Part shown: positions 22,211-35,159 of the stretch, one piece after another | Layout of the letters: the number at the start of each line of letters is the position of its first letter | Position numbering within the stretch: the first letter of the stretch is position 1 | NCBI RefSeq assembly: GCF_037392515.1 | Contig: NC_090295.1 | Coordinates: 18,988,001-19,052,000, forward strand | Reading direction: 5' to 3' | Origin: Haliotis asinina | Lineage: Eukaryota > Mollusca > Gastropoda > Lepetellida > Haliotidae | Length of the DNA stretch: 64,000 bases | Made by a program: the position numbers and the translations under genes | The notes under the pieces: generated by a model | Database searches by the model: none | Seen by the model: only the letters and a program-made list of their open reading frames with translations | Told to the model about the DNA's origin: nothing

Positions 22211-23093
22211 GTAAGTATATTGAAAATAAGGATCGCTTTTGTCAGTCCTGTGAGTGTAGAGCACCAGCTTGTAACATATCACTCAATAATATACAAACAT
22301 TCACTGTGTGAAAAACAAAATAATAATGGTTCACTTGAAGACAAAACAACGAACATCATATACTCACATTTCTGTAACTAACACAAATGTAATGCCTAAC
22401 ACTATACCGAATTAGAATCGGTCTTCGGATTAGAATAGGTCTTCAGTAACCCATGATTAGGAGAAGCGGTCCGGTGGTCAGGTTCGACTGACTTGGCTGA
22501 CAGACGTCATCGTTTTCCAAATGCGTAGATTGATGCTTGTGCTGTTGATCACTGGATTATCTCATCTGGATCCAGACTCAATTACAGACAGCCACCATGT
22601 AGCTGGAATTTTGCAGATACGGCGTAAAGCTTTGCACTCAATCGTACTATAAATATCAAGTACTTCCTTTTCCTGCTTTGGCAGAGTCAGCATAAACATG
22701 TTGGTGTTTTTTCTTCTTTGTCACCCATTCAATATTAGCCACACTCTTGCGACCCAAAGACAAACATTTCTGAATTAATTCCATACACTAATATTTTTTA
22801 TTTCAAGACGAGTGGTTGTGTCCGTTATAATAGCACATGGTAGTACATTTGATTAAGCTCATGAATGTGATGCAATCTAAAAACGCCTTTCGTACAAAAT
22901 TACCCCAGTGGTTAATGCGTTAGGTCGTCACGCCGAAGACCGGGCTTGATTTTCCACATGGGTAGAGTATGTAAATAGAATGTACATGGGCCTACGTATT
23001 TTCTTTCTGTTTCAGACTATTCCGGAAAAGAAAGACCAGGATATGTGGTGAACAAATCTCTATGAAATTCTCAATGTTTTTTATACCAATAAA
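22211..23093 (+). other. 3' UTR intron, exon and poly(A) signal of copy 2
   Basis: Donor GTAAGT at 22211, acceptor TTCTGTTTCAG ending at 23015, AATAAA at 23088-23093. The intron contains a fuller family B SINE (22411-22635) than in copy 1 and a family A head (22903-22975). Confidence 0.6.
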
Positions 23094-23284
23094 ACTATCA
23101 GGGATGGCATTATTGTGCAAATCCGTAATTAAATGCAAATTGATTGACAGTGGACCCTGTTATCGTATTTCGCCCTCAATAGCCCCAGCTGATTTTCAGC
23201 TGAAATTACTTTCGCCCTTTGCCATCCCTGTAAAAATAAGAAAAGGCATCTTATTTTGTATTCATGCTTATCGACAATGCTACA

Positions 23285-23475
23285 TGTCTCAGATTCGGAG
23301 CCATACAATCCAGTGAACAACAGCATGAGCATCGAAATCAACAGGTGATATACGATGGCATGTGTCAATCAAGTCAGCGAGCCTGACCATCTGATCTCGT
23401 TAGTCGCCTCATACGACAAGCATAAGTTACTGAAGATCAGTTTTAACGCAGATCTTCACGGGTGCTATGTGCAAT
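23285..23475 (-). mobile_element. SINE family B fragment, 3' flank of copy 2
   Basis: Same site and boundaries as the copy 1 example at 5210-5400. Confidence 0.7.
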
Positions 23476-23606
23476 CATATGTTTAAACAGTTTCCACATC
23501 TACTTAGAAGGCACAAACTCCAAGGAAGTTTACATCACTGTATACATCACTAATTAGGCCTGGCTACTCAAGTAAACATTTAACTGCAGTAATACCCTGC
23601 ACACAA

Positions 23607-23725
23607 GAAATGCCAGGGCGGAGGACACCAGAAATGGGCTTCACAGATTGTACCCTTGTGGGGGTCGAACCCGGGTCAGTCATTACCATGGAACGTTTTA
23701 CCCACTGTGCAACCTCAACGAACCT
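23607..23725 (-). mobile_element. SINE family A fragment, 3' flank of copy 2
   Basis: It has lost the tail half but keeps a clean B-box complement (GGTCGAACCCGGGTC). Confidence 0.7.
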
Positions 23726-23729
23726 AAAT

Positions 23730-25500
23730 CTTCAAGAACAATCAGCATGTGAGCAAATTACCTGAGCGTGTAACACAAGTCGAAACATTGAGAATACAAC
23801 AATCTCGTTGCCAGTTGACTAGGTTCCGTCCTATTGTGCAACCGGTAATGCAATAACCAGTCCTTAATTTAAGACTAAACCATATAACTAGATTCATAAA
23901 TATTAATCATTATGATCTGATACATGTAAACACTTGTATATTGCAACACTACACTGCTTCTGATCCTTTCCAACACGACGTACAGCGTGCACTGTCGTAC
24001 ATCGAATTCTAACAAACGGAAACCTGGAAATCTTGGAAATCTCCAAACGAAGCTCTGTCGCTAAAAAAGTTTGCCAGTCTGGTGCGGAATTGATATTATA
24101 TAAATCTCATTGTACAGTATAGAACTACATGGAGTTAGCATAACACATAACAAACACATAACAGGTGTAACCAGCGAGATAGATGCATTGTGAATCATTT
24201 TACGTCCTCATCAAACAGTGACAATCTGTGACGTCTTAGTTATGGGCTTTAGTCTGTTTACAATGAAAACGTTCCTTTGAATTTTGCTTGAAGCACAAAA
24301 GTAAAAACTTCGAGTAAAGTGGATCACAGAATTGTATTCATCTTCCGCTAACAGTTGTTTAAGAGACGATCATAAGTTCAAAACGCTACTCTTGGTTTGT
24401 ATTACAAGAGCGTAATCACAGTAACTGGAAGAGTTAAAAACAGGCACGTGCGGTACATGATGAGTGTTGACTTAGACCAACGCTACTACCCGTTTCATTT
24501 ATTGGTGTTTCATTTATTGTGCATACACTTTGTAGTACAAAGCAGTAGCAGCCATTCGAACCTATGAAACCTTTTGATCACAAGTTGAATATAATTCTTA
24601 CATTTATATGATCAGGTGGCTCGCTAAAATAGTGAGGATTCGCTGTGTTTATTTTCACTTTATTTGATTTCCATTTTTATCTAACCCAATAATCTCCAAC
24701 TTAATAAACACTGTTTATTTTCAAACAAAGCTTTGCCATTGGGTTGAACATAACTGAATGTAGTTTTCAAAATATTTGTCTAGTTCTTTTTAGAAATTGC
24801 AAAATATATTTCTGCACCCTAAACGGGTATATGTGGGTTCACAGGGACTTGTATTGCTCAGAAACGTCGTTCAAAAGGTGTATAGACCCTACCCTAGTAC
24901 TATATAAAAGGAAAGGGATGTAACGAAGAAACCTGCCCCTCAAGTTACATGTCACCGCGTAAAATACCTTTAAGGTGTCGAGGCAAATAAATCGAAAGCC
25001 AGATGATTTCACTACAAAGTAAGCTATAAATGGTCACAATCGGATCATTATTTCAAACGTTATACGCCACGAATCATCGAAAACATCTACCTCCGCAATT
25101 TCACGCCCAAATCATGGATCACCCAATACGGTGAAAACTCACCTTTTCAATTCGTTTGTTAATTCCAGCCACGATCGCAGAACCAAATATGAAAGCATCA
25201 TCACAATTGTCTTTCTCTACGATTCAGACAACATGTATCTTCTAAACTCTACAAAGATTACACATTAGTCATGGTGTTTCATGATCACACGGTGTTCCTG
25301 CCATGTACACTAATGCAAGTTAGAAAGAATAGAGCGTATTTGACCAAACTTGAAGGAGAACAAAAGCATATATATTTATGTGTGAACATCTGTTTAATTT
25401 CGATAGAGTATTCAGTTCTTCAGAAAATGTACCATTCGACTAACACTGAAAAACACATGGTATCACAGTCTGAACTTGACGTAAGACGACGAATGACGTT
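23730..25500. other. Intergenic U2, no gene seen
   Basis: Collinear with 5700-7380, 42960-44540 and 56670-58290. No gene recognised. Confidence 0.5.
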
Positions 25501-25539
25501 AGAACCGGTTCGTCACCATTACTGAAGGAGTTGATGAGC

Positions 25540-26140
25540 GTTGACAGGTGGAGGTGGTAGTTTTCTGATTTGTCGATTCTGGTAGTACTATAAGTATTCT
25601 ATCGGATTAATGTCAAAAGAACATGCTGTCCACTGCAAAACAACCATGTAAGCACTATGCAGAAAGTTGTTTGTCAGGCTTTGCCATATTGTGTTCTTAG
25701 ACAATGTCACGCCATTGCTGCTGGATAAATGGCAATACAACTCATTACAAAACTTTATACCTATATCTTCGAGCACTCACGTTGCCAGGAATAATCAAAA
25801 GACCCGTGTTTAGATTGCCTCAGAACACTACCCACACCATAGTGCTACCTGACAGACGTCAACGCAGTTCGGAGCTAAACGTTCACCTACTTGTCTGTAA
25901 ACACGATCCCTGTTGTCAAACTGTTCAACTAAAACCTTCTTTCGTACATGAACACGCATCTACCACTCGCCTGGCCCATACCGACTGACGACGTCGGTTT
26001 TGAAGAGTCAGACTTAAAGCTGATGCGTTCTGAGGAAGGATCGTCGTTCTGAGGTAGAATCAACGTCGCCAGAACTCTTAATGTCAACTTATGCGGCGTC
26101 CTAGTTCTAGCATTCCCTTTCATGTAGCCCTTATGAAACC
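25540..26140 (-). mobile_element. Decayed Tc1/mariner transposase, U2
   Basis: The best-preserved stretch reads VVLQWTACSFDINPIEYLW on the - strand, a relic of the SPDLNPIEHLW motif that contains part of the DDE domain. Frames shift several times. Same site as in U1 and U4. Confidence 0.68.
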
Positions 26141-26157
26141 ACTCCCCGAATGAATTG

Positions 26158-26388
26158 CACTGTAAAATAAAGTTCACCTTTACAAGCTTGTAAATCCTCT
26201 GTAAAGATGATGTTTACAAGACATTAAAATGATTGGAAAGATGATGTCTACAAGACATTTACAATTTGTAAAGATCCACATCCACAAGGGGAGATAACTG
26301 GTGGGTGATGGTAAAAACGGTCCGCAAGGCCTCAAATTCACACCTAATAAATCCCAAAGGCTAATCACAGTTTGACCCCTCGACATAA
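26158..26388. mobile_element. Insertion found only in U2 (231 bp)
   Basis: U1 runs directly from CCGAATGAATTG into TGTGTGTGATC. U2 has 231 bp between TGAATTG and TTAATTG, a probable imperfect target duplication. It contains AAGGGGAGATAACTG, a word common in molluscan dispersed repeats, and two GATGATGTTTACAAGACATT-like repeats. Family unknown. Confidence 0.55.
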
Positions 26389-26639
26389 TTAATTGTGTGT
26401 GATCATCAGCGGACTTGTTTGTATTGCTTGTATGTAACACTTTGCAGCTTACAGTTCCTTTGGGGCACTAGGTTACTCTGTAAGTTCTGAATATTCCGCC
26501 GTCTGAAAAGTATGAATTAGGAAGAAATTATAAAATGTGTGGATTTAGGTCATGTAATCACTGAAAATGTTTTCTTCAATTTTCACTTGGTATCTATAAA
26601 TAGAAGCCCTGGTGACCGTTAATGCTATGCGCTCTATTG

Positions 26640-27785
26640 GGGTGCGGTTACGAATCTACGGAAGAGTATTAGGGCCACCTTAGTATTTCCTACGAAGGAC
26701 TTATTATCACCTACGTAGGACGCAGTACGTTGACACGATTATTGTCGTGCGTCCAACAAATGATTAAACTCGGTGAAAAATGGCAAATTCTTTTAAAAAC
26801 TTTTCACCAAAACGTAGCAGTTCACATGCACAATATTTGCACATGCTCTGCAGCAGTTTGATGAATCATCCTAGTGCAATTAATCTGCATAAGGTTTGCA
26901 GTTGTTACCCCACCTCAGCTTCGTTGTAACCATGTATACATATGTAACATATAGTGGGTGTTTTAAGTGAGTCTAGACTTTTGATGGATAGTGTAATTGT
27001 TGCATATTACTTTCATGTGTTGGACCGACTGTTGTACTTTACAGCCTCTCGTTCAGTTTGCCCTTTTGTTACGCGTAGCAGGTAGTTGATTGTTACATGT
27101 TGCACTTCGTTACATTTTTCTATTATGCCCTGGATATTTCAGAGGTCGTCGAACATTAGTCATAGTCTGATTGCACAGGCGTGTCTATCGGTGGCAATCT
27201 ATGCGTTCTTATATCCTTATGCTTATAGAAACAACTATAATGACAATCTTTTGCAATTCCCTAGTGCTTTACGCCACATTCAACACTTTTCCACCAGAGT
27301 CATCTCAGCTTGTAAACATTTACGAAAAAAAAAAAAACGTAAACGAAGGTTATATCTGATCCAACCAAGCCTCATTTGAAGACAAGCAAAACTTTCGGAG
27401 GACGTGCCATAACGAGAATTTCATATCAGAAACTTCTTCCCCCTCCTCTGTCTGTGTCCGTGCGCGTATGTATCTGTGTGAGAGTGAGAGAGAGAGAAAA
27501 ACCCATAACTGCAATTAGATCAAGGTCCACGTCACCCAAACGTAGCGCACACACACTAACACACACTAACACTGTGTATTAACTCCGCGTTAGTGTCATA
27601 AATGCGCATTGACATGTATTTATATTATCTAACATCCTGCATAACCAAATATTTCTCAGTTGAATAACTAAGATACTAAGTCCTACGTAGGAGATACCAA
27701 GTCCTACGTAGCAGATAGTGACACCGAATAGAAATTTCACCGCGGCCCTAATACGCTCCCGTACTTTCGTACGTATCATATCTAA
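26640..27785. mobile_element. Foldback element with palindromic subrepeats, U2
   Basis: The left end (26641-26676) and the reverse complement of the right end (about 27745-27780) share TACGAA, TACGG and GTATTAGGGCC. Next to each end lie TCCTACGTAGGA palindromes joined by ACTTAGTATC-like spacers, in opposite orientation at the two ends (26687-26723 and 27680-27715). The interior has no transposase-like frame. This is the build of a non-autonomous foldback or MITE-like DNA transposon. Confidence 0.65.
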
Positions 27786-27789
27786 AGTC

Positions 27790-29110
27790 ATAATTTTAAT
27801 CATCCTTGCACAAATAAAGTGTTGGTCAAGTACATTCCACAGAGGATGTTTATATGGAAAACTTAGAGATTTAAGGTAGATGATTTTGAAAATTTAATGC
27901 TGAATGTTTCAGACCTGCCGACAATTCTATTTCATACATGTCCAATTGTCTTCATACTGAATCTGGTGTAGTAACTCCCAAACAACTAATCCACCACTGC
28001 ATACTGTTCTCTCTCTAGCCGCTTATACATAAATGTCGAAATGTACTTGTAAGTATTACTTTCAGGATAACTCCCCAAATTTGCACCTCACCTGGGTGCA
28101 TGGGGGTTATGTTAAAGTGAAATTCATCGATACGTTTTCCCTGCAAACAGACTATACACCTCGCCATTAAAATAGAAACACGGTGTTATTAAAGGTTAAA
28201 ATGAAAATTCATTTGTGGATACCATTTTCTGATGAAACAAGGAACTGAAGTTCGGTATAACCAGACATGTTTGTGGTGTCTATTTTCACTTTCACACCAG
28301 AAAATTAGCATCGGCTGAAAAGTAGGTCATTCTCTGAGCATAAAGATACTCGATGTTTCGGTATGAATTTTCTCATAATTCATTGGGCGGTGTGGTAGAC
28401 AAGTGGTCGGTTTGAGAGTGGTAATATATAAATCTCTGTGACAATGAGTTGAGGTTGTCACTAAATACATTTTACACAATGTTTATATTTTTCCATACTC
28501 AGTAACCTTTTTCTGTCACACGTGGGGTAACTCTCAAAGCATGCGCCGTTGACGCATGGTGCAGTCTCAGCCTCCAGCCGAACTGCTTACTCAGCCAAGG
28601 TGTAATATATTTCCTTATGTTGTACTCTAACATTAGTCTGTCTCACGTTCTCTGAACCATACAGTCTGCCATGGGCTCCTTTGCAATTTAAATAGGTTTG
28701 TTTTGGACCATATATCTTATATTAAACATTTGTCTATTCTAACGTGCACACAAGTGTGTAAATATACGGGTTCAGTTCACTGGGTTTTACGACATATTTG
28801 TTAAATGCCACATCTAATGTCATGAACTATAACAGATTTAATTAATACACACTGCAGCTTTGGCTGTAGCTAGGTAGCAGGCTGTTCATGGTGGTTGTAC
28901 TTCTGCCTCCATAGATCTTTCTAAACTAATATCATGAATGCGGTGTCAAAGTGTCCGGCAACGCATTGATGTATATCATTATTACAACTAAGGTCCATCC
29001 TGCATGCATGCTCCCATGTTCAATGGAGTTCAGCCAACTTCCCGGGGATCATACAACATTCACTAGGCACACAGTTTATTGTGGCTAAAGGTGGGTACAG
29101 GACATGAAAA
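27790..29110. other. Intergenic U2, no gene seen
   Basis: Collinear with U1 8630-9600 and with parts of U3 and U4. No gene recognised. Confidence 0.5.
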
Positions 29111-29204
29111 CAAGACAGATATGCTGATTTCATCTTTCCTATTGGCTTCAAATGACTGGAACTACAGGATAGGAGCATGCAAATAGTCTACTGTATGTGT
29201 TGTC

Positions 29205-29400
29205 AGTATTATAATGTGTTATTGTCCTTCATCATCGTCCTGTCCTTCACAGTCGGTAACATCATCATCATCATCACCACCAATGAGGTTCTGTAGCCAA
29301 GGCTTGTGTTTGTAAAATTTGGAAAACACATCATCAAACACATTCCTCGAGATTTGCAATTCATGTGTCTTTGGACCCCACTGCAAATGCTACAGATCGA
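29205..29400 (-). mobile_element. Fossil fragment with aspartate-rich tract, U2
   Basis: Counterpart of 9690-9900 with a much shorter (GAT)n tract. Broken. Possibly part of the Polinton-like element. Confidence 0.35.
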
Positions 29401-29907
29401 ACAAACGTCTCTTTCAACTTGCTCCAGATGTTTGTTCATGTTTTGTTTTCAGGCTCGTTTCATGTACAGCCACGTTCATTCAATTGGTCTTTATTCCGCT
29501 CATAGACACCTGAATGCACTTGTCATGTACCTTGCTCTTCCAGATATCATATTTCCTACGTTTGAAGGATGAATTACTAGGAAACTGTTTTCTCCTAACG
29601 GTGTGTAACAAGAGTTAGCTGCACATGGAGTGGCGCAGTTAAGGGTATATAAGGGTTACTCAATTTGAATTGGCTGTTCTCGCTGAAGTGTATCACGTAC
29701 ACTTTACAATATGAATTCTTGTTTTCATTTCCTCAATATGTTTGCATTTTATAATGAAACTATGTTCATATGTTACAGGCGTTGGTTACTCTTGTGATAT
29801 ATGTAAGATGCGCATCTGTTATGGCTGCATCCTTCCTGTACAGCCATGGTAATACAAGTCTGTATATTGAAATGAAGCGAATTTGCACATCGTAGACCAT
29901 TGTTGAG

Positions 29908-30220
29908 CTGAGGAGCAGTGATAATACTTTTATTTATGTATTGAAATGAATTAATCACAATATATATGTATATGTGGGAAGCTGAAGAGCCATTATAACG
30001 CTTCTGTTCAGGTTTGGAATTGAATGAATAACAATATATTTGTATATATGTTTGGGCTGAAGAGCCGTCATAATACTTCTCATCATGTCTTGAAATGAAT
30101 AACTAACTATATATTTGTATACATCTTATGCTAAGAGCCATCATGTTATTCACGCATCAGCATGTGTGATGTTCTAAATATGTTGCTGGCTGAAGAGCCT
30201 TTATAATACTTGAGATGAGA
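29908..30220. repeat. 74-bp hairpin satellite, U2, left part
   Basis: Same GGCTGAAGAGCC-type repeats as U1. The array is split by the 585-bp insertion and resumes near 30863. Confidence 0.78.
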
Positions 30221-30256
30221 TATATTCATACAGAGTGATATAGTCATCACTAGTTG

Positions 30257-30841
30257 TTGTGGCAAAAATCACATTGGGCTGAAACACTCTCACCAAAGTT
30301 TATATCCATTTATCAACCGTTCAACCGTTGTAAAACAGTGGACGAGAGGTTCAGAAAAACTACAAAAGAGACACGAATTACCTTTTGAGTAAACAGTACA
30401 ATTGAACCTAATGAAGTGCACAAATATTCAAACCCTTCATTTCCAAATGAGCAAATAAGCAATTACGTCTAATAAGTTTTCTGGTATCTCGTTTGGACAT
30501 AGAAGCAAGAAGAATTGAAGAAGGTACTCTCATCTGTGTTCTGCCATGACTCGGTGTGTTTCGCTCGCAACATGGAGGCCTTCTGACTGCCTGAGCCCAT
30601 GTGCTTCTGATCATGTGATCAGATTGCCAGGATGTAAATTGTTATCAATTTGAAAAAGTTTAGTCAGCAACATGGATTCGAACCTACAACCCTTGTGTTT
30701 CTAAATGGTTAATGTCATAATTCAGTGAACAATCCTTTACACCACAGGCAGTTGCACAGATGTGTTGACAATTTTAAATATTAAAATAAACCTTTACTTC
30801 TTTACTTAAAATCAAGATGAGTGTTCAGTGTTCTGCACGAA
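30257..30841 (-). mobile_element. Insertion found only in U2 with tRNA-like SINE head (585 bp)
   Basis: Flanked by CACTAGTTG (30248-30256) and CACTAATTT (30842-30850), where U1 has a single CACTAATTG, so the insertion is clear. On the - strand it carries an A-box-like GTGGTGTAAAGG and a perfect B-box GGTTCGAATCC, with a long gap between them as in tRNAs with a long variable arm. The size is large for a simple SINE; a composite is possible. Confidence 0.6.
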
Positions 30842-31379
30842 CACTAATTTCGTATGCCTTGGAGGCTGAAGAGCCATTATAATACAGTTACTTTGAAACT
30901 TGTTTTGTGGTTGTTGGAAAGCCCTTATTATGCTATGTGAGAGGGAAATACATATTACAAAACACTTTATTTCCTCAATACTATTGTTGGTGATAGCATA
31001 TTTCCCTGTTTGAACGACAATATCACAATAAATCGTAAGGTAAGGTGTATCCCTACACATGTACACATGTAAAGTATCATATATCTAAGGTGAACATAGT
31101 CTGTTGTAGACCCTCCAGTACAGGTTGTTGTTGCATACGTTGAGGGAACACGGTTCCAGAGTTTTCTTCATGGAAGTTTATCTCCGGTTTTACGTGTCAG
31201 GCTTCAGCAACGGACTGTTACGCTGTGATAAACACGTGTAATACCTTGTTTGGGTGAAAGAATTGTCAGTGCGATTATGAAGAGATTGTGACAAGAACAT
31301 AAACTAGGCCGTGCTTGCTAAGCAGCGTGTCCCAATGTTGATCATGGATGTGTTTTGTTGTTATTGAAAGTAACGGTGT

Positions 31380-32110
31380 TATGTAAGAGAACAGCCATCT
31401 TCTGTCATCACTTGTATCCATCTCAGGGCTCTCCTTATCGTGTAAATAATTCTGTAAGTTGTGGTTATTGCAAAGTCCACCAGAAGACGGGGTGCTGCCA
31501 TAAGAGAGAAGTTGTTCTCTTCATTCCAGTTTTCACTTGGGGCATCCCTAGTGGACCCACTGAAACCTTTCCGGGATACCAGTTTCTTCTGAGTTTTTGC
31601 AAATCAGGAGAATCTTGAAATAAAAGACCACAGTCATCATAAGATGGCATGGTTGAGAGGTGTTCTTCTCCACACGTATTAAATGATGTGTGTTAACTGG
31701 ATACATCTGTCTCGCCAAAGTCGTGATGGGTTGTTGATCCACGGGGTTATTGAACAGAAGCTGATAATGACAGCTCCTTCGTTGTGTATGACCTTCGCTG
31801 TCGTGCAAGTTTTTGTTCAAGACAGTCACTGAGAGATTACGAAGATGACGTAATTGCATAAACAGATCAGTCCTAGCTGGCTGTTGACATTAAGTCGTCC
31901 AGGTTAAACACATTCACCACATTGAGGTCCAGAAACGCCTTCTCTTCCAGGTTGGAAGGAATGCTTAGATATATGAAATTCAACATAAAGATGTAACATG
32001 GGTTTGAATGACGTTATACAAGGGATGCCATCGTTTGTAGAGCCACATAATACGTTCAACATAAGGTTTAATGTTCATCCATTCTAGAAACTGCTTCATG
32101 ATAATCAGGG
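31380..32110 (-). mobile_element. Polinton-like packaging ATPase relic, U2
   Basis: Homologous to 11300-12065 and in the same orientation, with the LARQMYPVNT theme preserved. Broken fossil. Confidence 0.45.
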
Positions 32111-32149
32111 TAAATGGGTGTAACAGTTTAAATCCATCACCCACATGTT

Positions 32150-32560
32150 GGTACTGTTGCTGTTGCTGCTGCTCCTTGAGATCTTCTGACTGTTTTCTTC
32201 GAATATGGCCGGACTAGTCATGAGCCCAAAGATACTGTTTAGAGTGTTTGTTTGTGTGTTTTAGGCGTTTGTGTAGATGGTTCGTCTTTTTGAACTGTTT
32301 TTTTTATCCCCAGGGTTCAATTTGGTCCTTGTAGAACTAGTTGGGGAATGACAGGGCACGGAGATACTTCCCAGGTTCTATCCAACAGTTGTGCACTTGC
32401 AACGGCAAGAGATTGATTAGTCTCTCTTGTGACATTGTGACATTCTTCTGGTAACAGAACTGTCAAGAAGAACCTGAGGTTTACCTTTCTATCTCAGGGC
32501 AGAGACAACTTTCCTGGGCCCAGCCATATATAAGAAGAATACAACACTATCCTAAGTTAG
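32150..32560 (-). mobile_element. Polinton-like fossil segment, U2
   Basis: Shortened counterpart of U1 12060-13720. A large internal part present in U1 is missing. Broken. Confidence 0.3.
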
Positions 32561-32589
32561 TAACCCATTCCTATATATACTATTAAAAA

Positions 32590-33300
32590 ACGCATAGCTG
32601 TGTTGTTTTATTTCAAAATGAACGTTTTACCATTTGTATGGTATAGACAGCATATCCATCAATATTTGTAACTGGTACACCTAGTGCACATTTCGCATCC
32701 TTAAAGAGGACAAATGTTGAAAATGTTGACTTTGATGCTCTGTCGAGGAAATGAGGAAAGCATCATAATGAGTTTTAGGAAATTGGCATTCGTTAAGAAG
32801 AATTTTCAGCATGCCACGTCTTGATGCTCCCACCAGACACATCGCCATCGGAAGGCTGCACGCGTGAGAGACACAATTCTGAGTTACACACACACACACA
32901 CACACACAAGCACGCACATACGCACGCACGCACGCACACACACACACACACGGCTCTTCAGATGGTTAATGAAAGTGGCATGAACTGAATAGCAGGTACT
33001 GATGCGTGGCCGTCGGCTTGTACAAGATATCCGTTTTCAGTTGGTTGCCTTGCTTCAGAACTTTTACATCCAACAATGATTTAACCCTTCCACACTACTA
33101 CACTTCATGCGCTACTCTGGTGATAGGATATGTAGAAGAATTGTGACATACCAAAGTAGCGACTTCAGTGGATGAAAAGACAGCAAAACATGTTACTGAA
33201 ACATGGAAGAATATCTGGACAATTGTTTTCTTATTTGGATATCAACTGTAGAAGAGTTAAATTATTCTTTTGAATATTTTGAATATTGTTGATTCGACCC
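32590..33300. other. U2 intergenic stretch, no gene seen
   Basis: It contains an AC/ACGC microsatellite at 32885-32951. A short - strand frame at 32700-32860 has no recognisable family. Confidence 0.45.
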
Positions 33301-33339
33301 AGATTTCTTTCACCGTGGAATTCGATGAAGAGGAGACGT

Positions 33340-33378
<39 letters not shown>

Positions 33379-33660
33379 CACACACACTAACACACACACA
33401 CACTAACACACACACACACTAACACACACACTAACACACACACTAACACACACAAACGCACACACACACACAAACGCACAAACGCACTAACACACAAACA
33501 CACTAACACACACAAACACACTAACACACACAAACACACTAACACACACAAACACACTAACACTAACACAAACACAGAGTTCTTGTTTTACACACTAACA
33601 CACCCAAAAACACTGGCACTAACACACATAAACTAACACTAACACTAACACACACACAGA
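33340..33660. repeat. Complex CACACA/CACTAA tract, U2
   Basis: About 320 bp of CA runs, ACACTAAC words and ACACAAAC words. The block ending in AGTTCTTGTTTTAC occurs twice (about 33576-33590 and 33659-33672), showing slippage or local duplication. Confidence 0.92.
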
Positions 33661-34023
33661 GTTCTTGTTTTACGGATTTTTGTAAAGTAGGAGGGAATAA
33701 AATCTATAAAAGATCACCAGTCAAATAATATTCCTTCTAAATGTTAAAAATATTTTTTACGTTTGTCAATTTTTCTGGGTATATGGTTAAAAAACAATGA
33801 AAAGTTTACTTTTGTTTGGTAACTAAATCTTTGACAGATAAACACATTAAGACCGTCCTTTTAGCAGTGAAAATCAAGTTTTTTTCTCATTGTTAAAAAC
33901 ATACGACTTCGTAAAACAAGAGATAAAACTGACTTGGCCTTACTCCATTATACCTTTGCTTCTACTTCAGTATAATAAGCTTGGCTGTTTTGTTTTATTT
34001 TTTGCCCTGACATATAAACATAA

Positions 34024-34290
34024 GAGTGAGTGAGTAAGTTTAGCTACACTTAGCAATATTCCAGCTATATGGCGGTGGTCTGTAAATAATCGAGTCTGGA
34101 CCAGACAATTCAGGGTCCAACAACATGAGGATAAAATATCTGCGCAACTGGGTTGACATGTGTCAACCATGTCAGCGAACCAGAACACCCTATCCTGTCA
34201 ATCGCCTTCTACGACAAGCATAGTCACCTTTCAAGGCAAGCATGTGTTGCTGAAGCCCTATTCTACGCCGGAATCCTCACGGATAAATCT
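34024..34290 (-). mobile_element. SINE family B, right part of U2
   Basis: Tail first (GAGTGAGTGAGTAAG, CAATATTCCAGCTATATGG), then the body to GGAATCCTCACGG. More complete than its U1 counterpart. Confidence 0.75.
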
Positions 34291-34429
34291 TGTATAAATA
34301 CAAGGATATTCACTAAATACAAGACGCCCTTTGTGTCTTCACATTCTGGTTATTAGATTACCTTTTAAAAAAACACAAGACAGTGGCCAGGTAGAATGTA
34401 TGGATCTACTCTACAGTTCTTGTGGAAGA

Positions 34430-35150
34430 CCTGATGGCCTGTGACAGAACTTTCAGAACTCACAACGCTCTATTCTTTAGAAATCGCCAACGGCGGTACA
34501 TAAGATAAACGTACATACATTTACATAACATACAAGACAGCAGCTTACACGGTAGTAAGATGTAAGATAGCGATTTCACTTTTTAAATACTTTAATTCAG
34601 TAATTTAGAAAGGCATTTAAGGTCGCTTATGCTGGTAGTAGACAAGAGGTTTTTAAGGATTGACAAATTTGGGAATTCTAGGTATTTCGCGTTCAGAGAC
34701 TGTTGTTGCAGTTGGAGAAAAGCTTCACATCTAAACAAATAGTGAAACTCATCTCCAACAGCATTGATACACAAAACGGACATTGTCGCTCTTCACGTGG
34801 AATACCCAACCATCGACCAGTCTCAATTGGCACATTTTGGTTAGATGTTCTAAACTTCAAAGTAGGGTAGTACATAGTTTTTGGAAGAAGAAGATAGTTT
34901 TCTAAGATTGGTTGGGTTTTGAAATATTTATAGTAATCCCCCTTAAAATCAACTTGAGACGTCCAATTTGGAAAGAACTGCGCTCTGTAGGTGTTGTCGA
35001 CCACTGAGATATGCCATGCCATGCCATGAGGGTGCCTCTACTCAGAAAATGAATCCCTAATTACTCCCTGTAGATATTTTGTGATGTAGTTCACACGAGA
35101 TGTAGTTCTATGGGAGTGAACCATTGGACCCACGTTTGGAAGGAATCTAG
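34430..35150 (-). mobile_element. LINE ORF2 C-terminus and 3' end, U2
   Basis: It reads FPNWTSQVDF, YYKYFKTQPIL and KFRTSNQNVPIETGRWLGIP before the frame is lost. 5' truncated. Collinear with 15630-16330. Confidence 0.8.
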
Positions 35151-35159
35151 TCCGTCGGC

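Noticed and set aside
33387-33575. Cysteine- and valine-rich frames over CA/GT tracts (also 19277-19462 and 38539-38849)
   Set aside because: They are pure translations of microsatellites.
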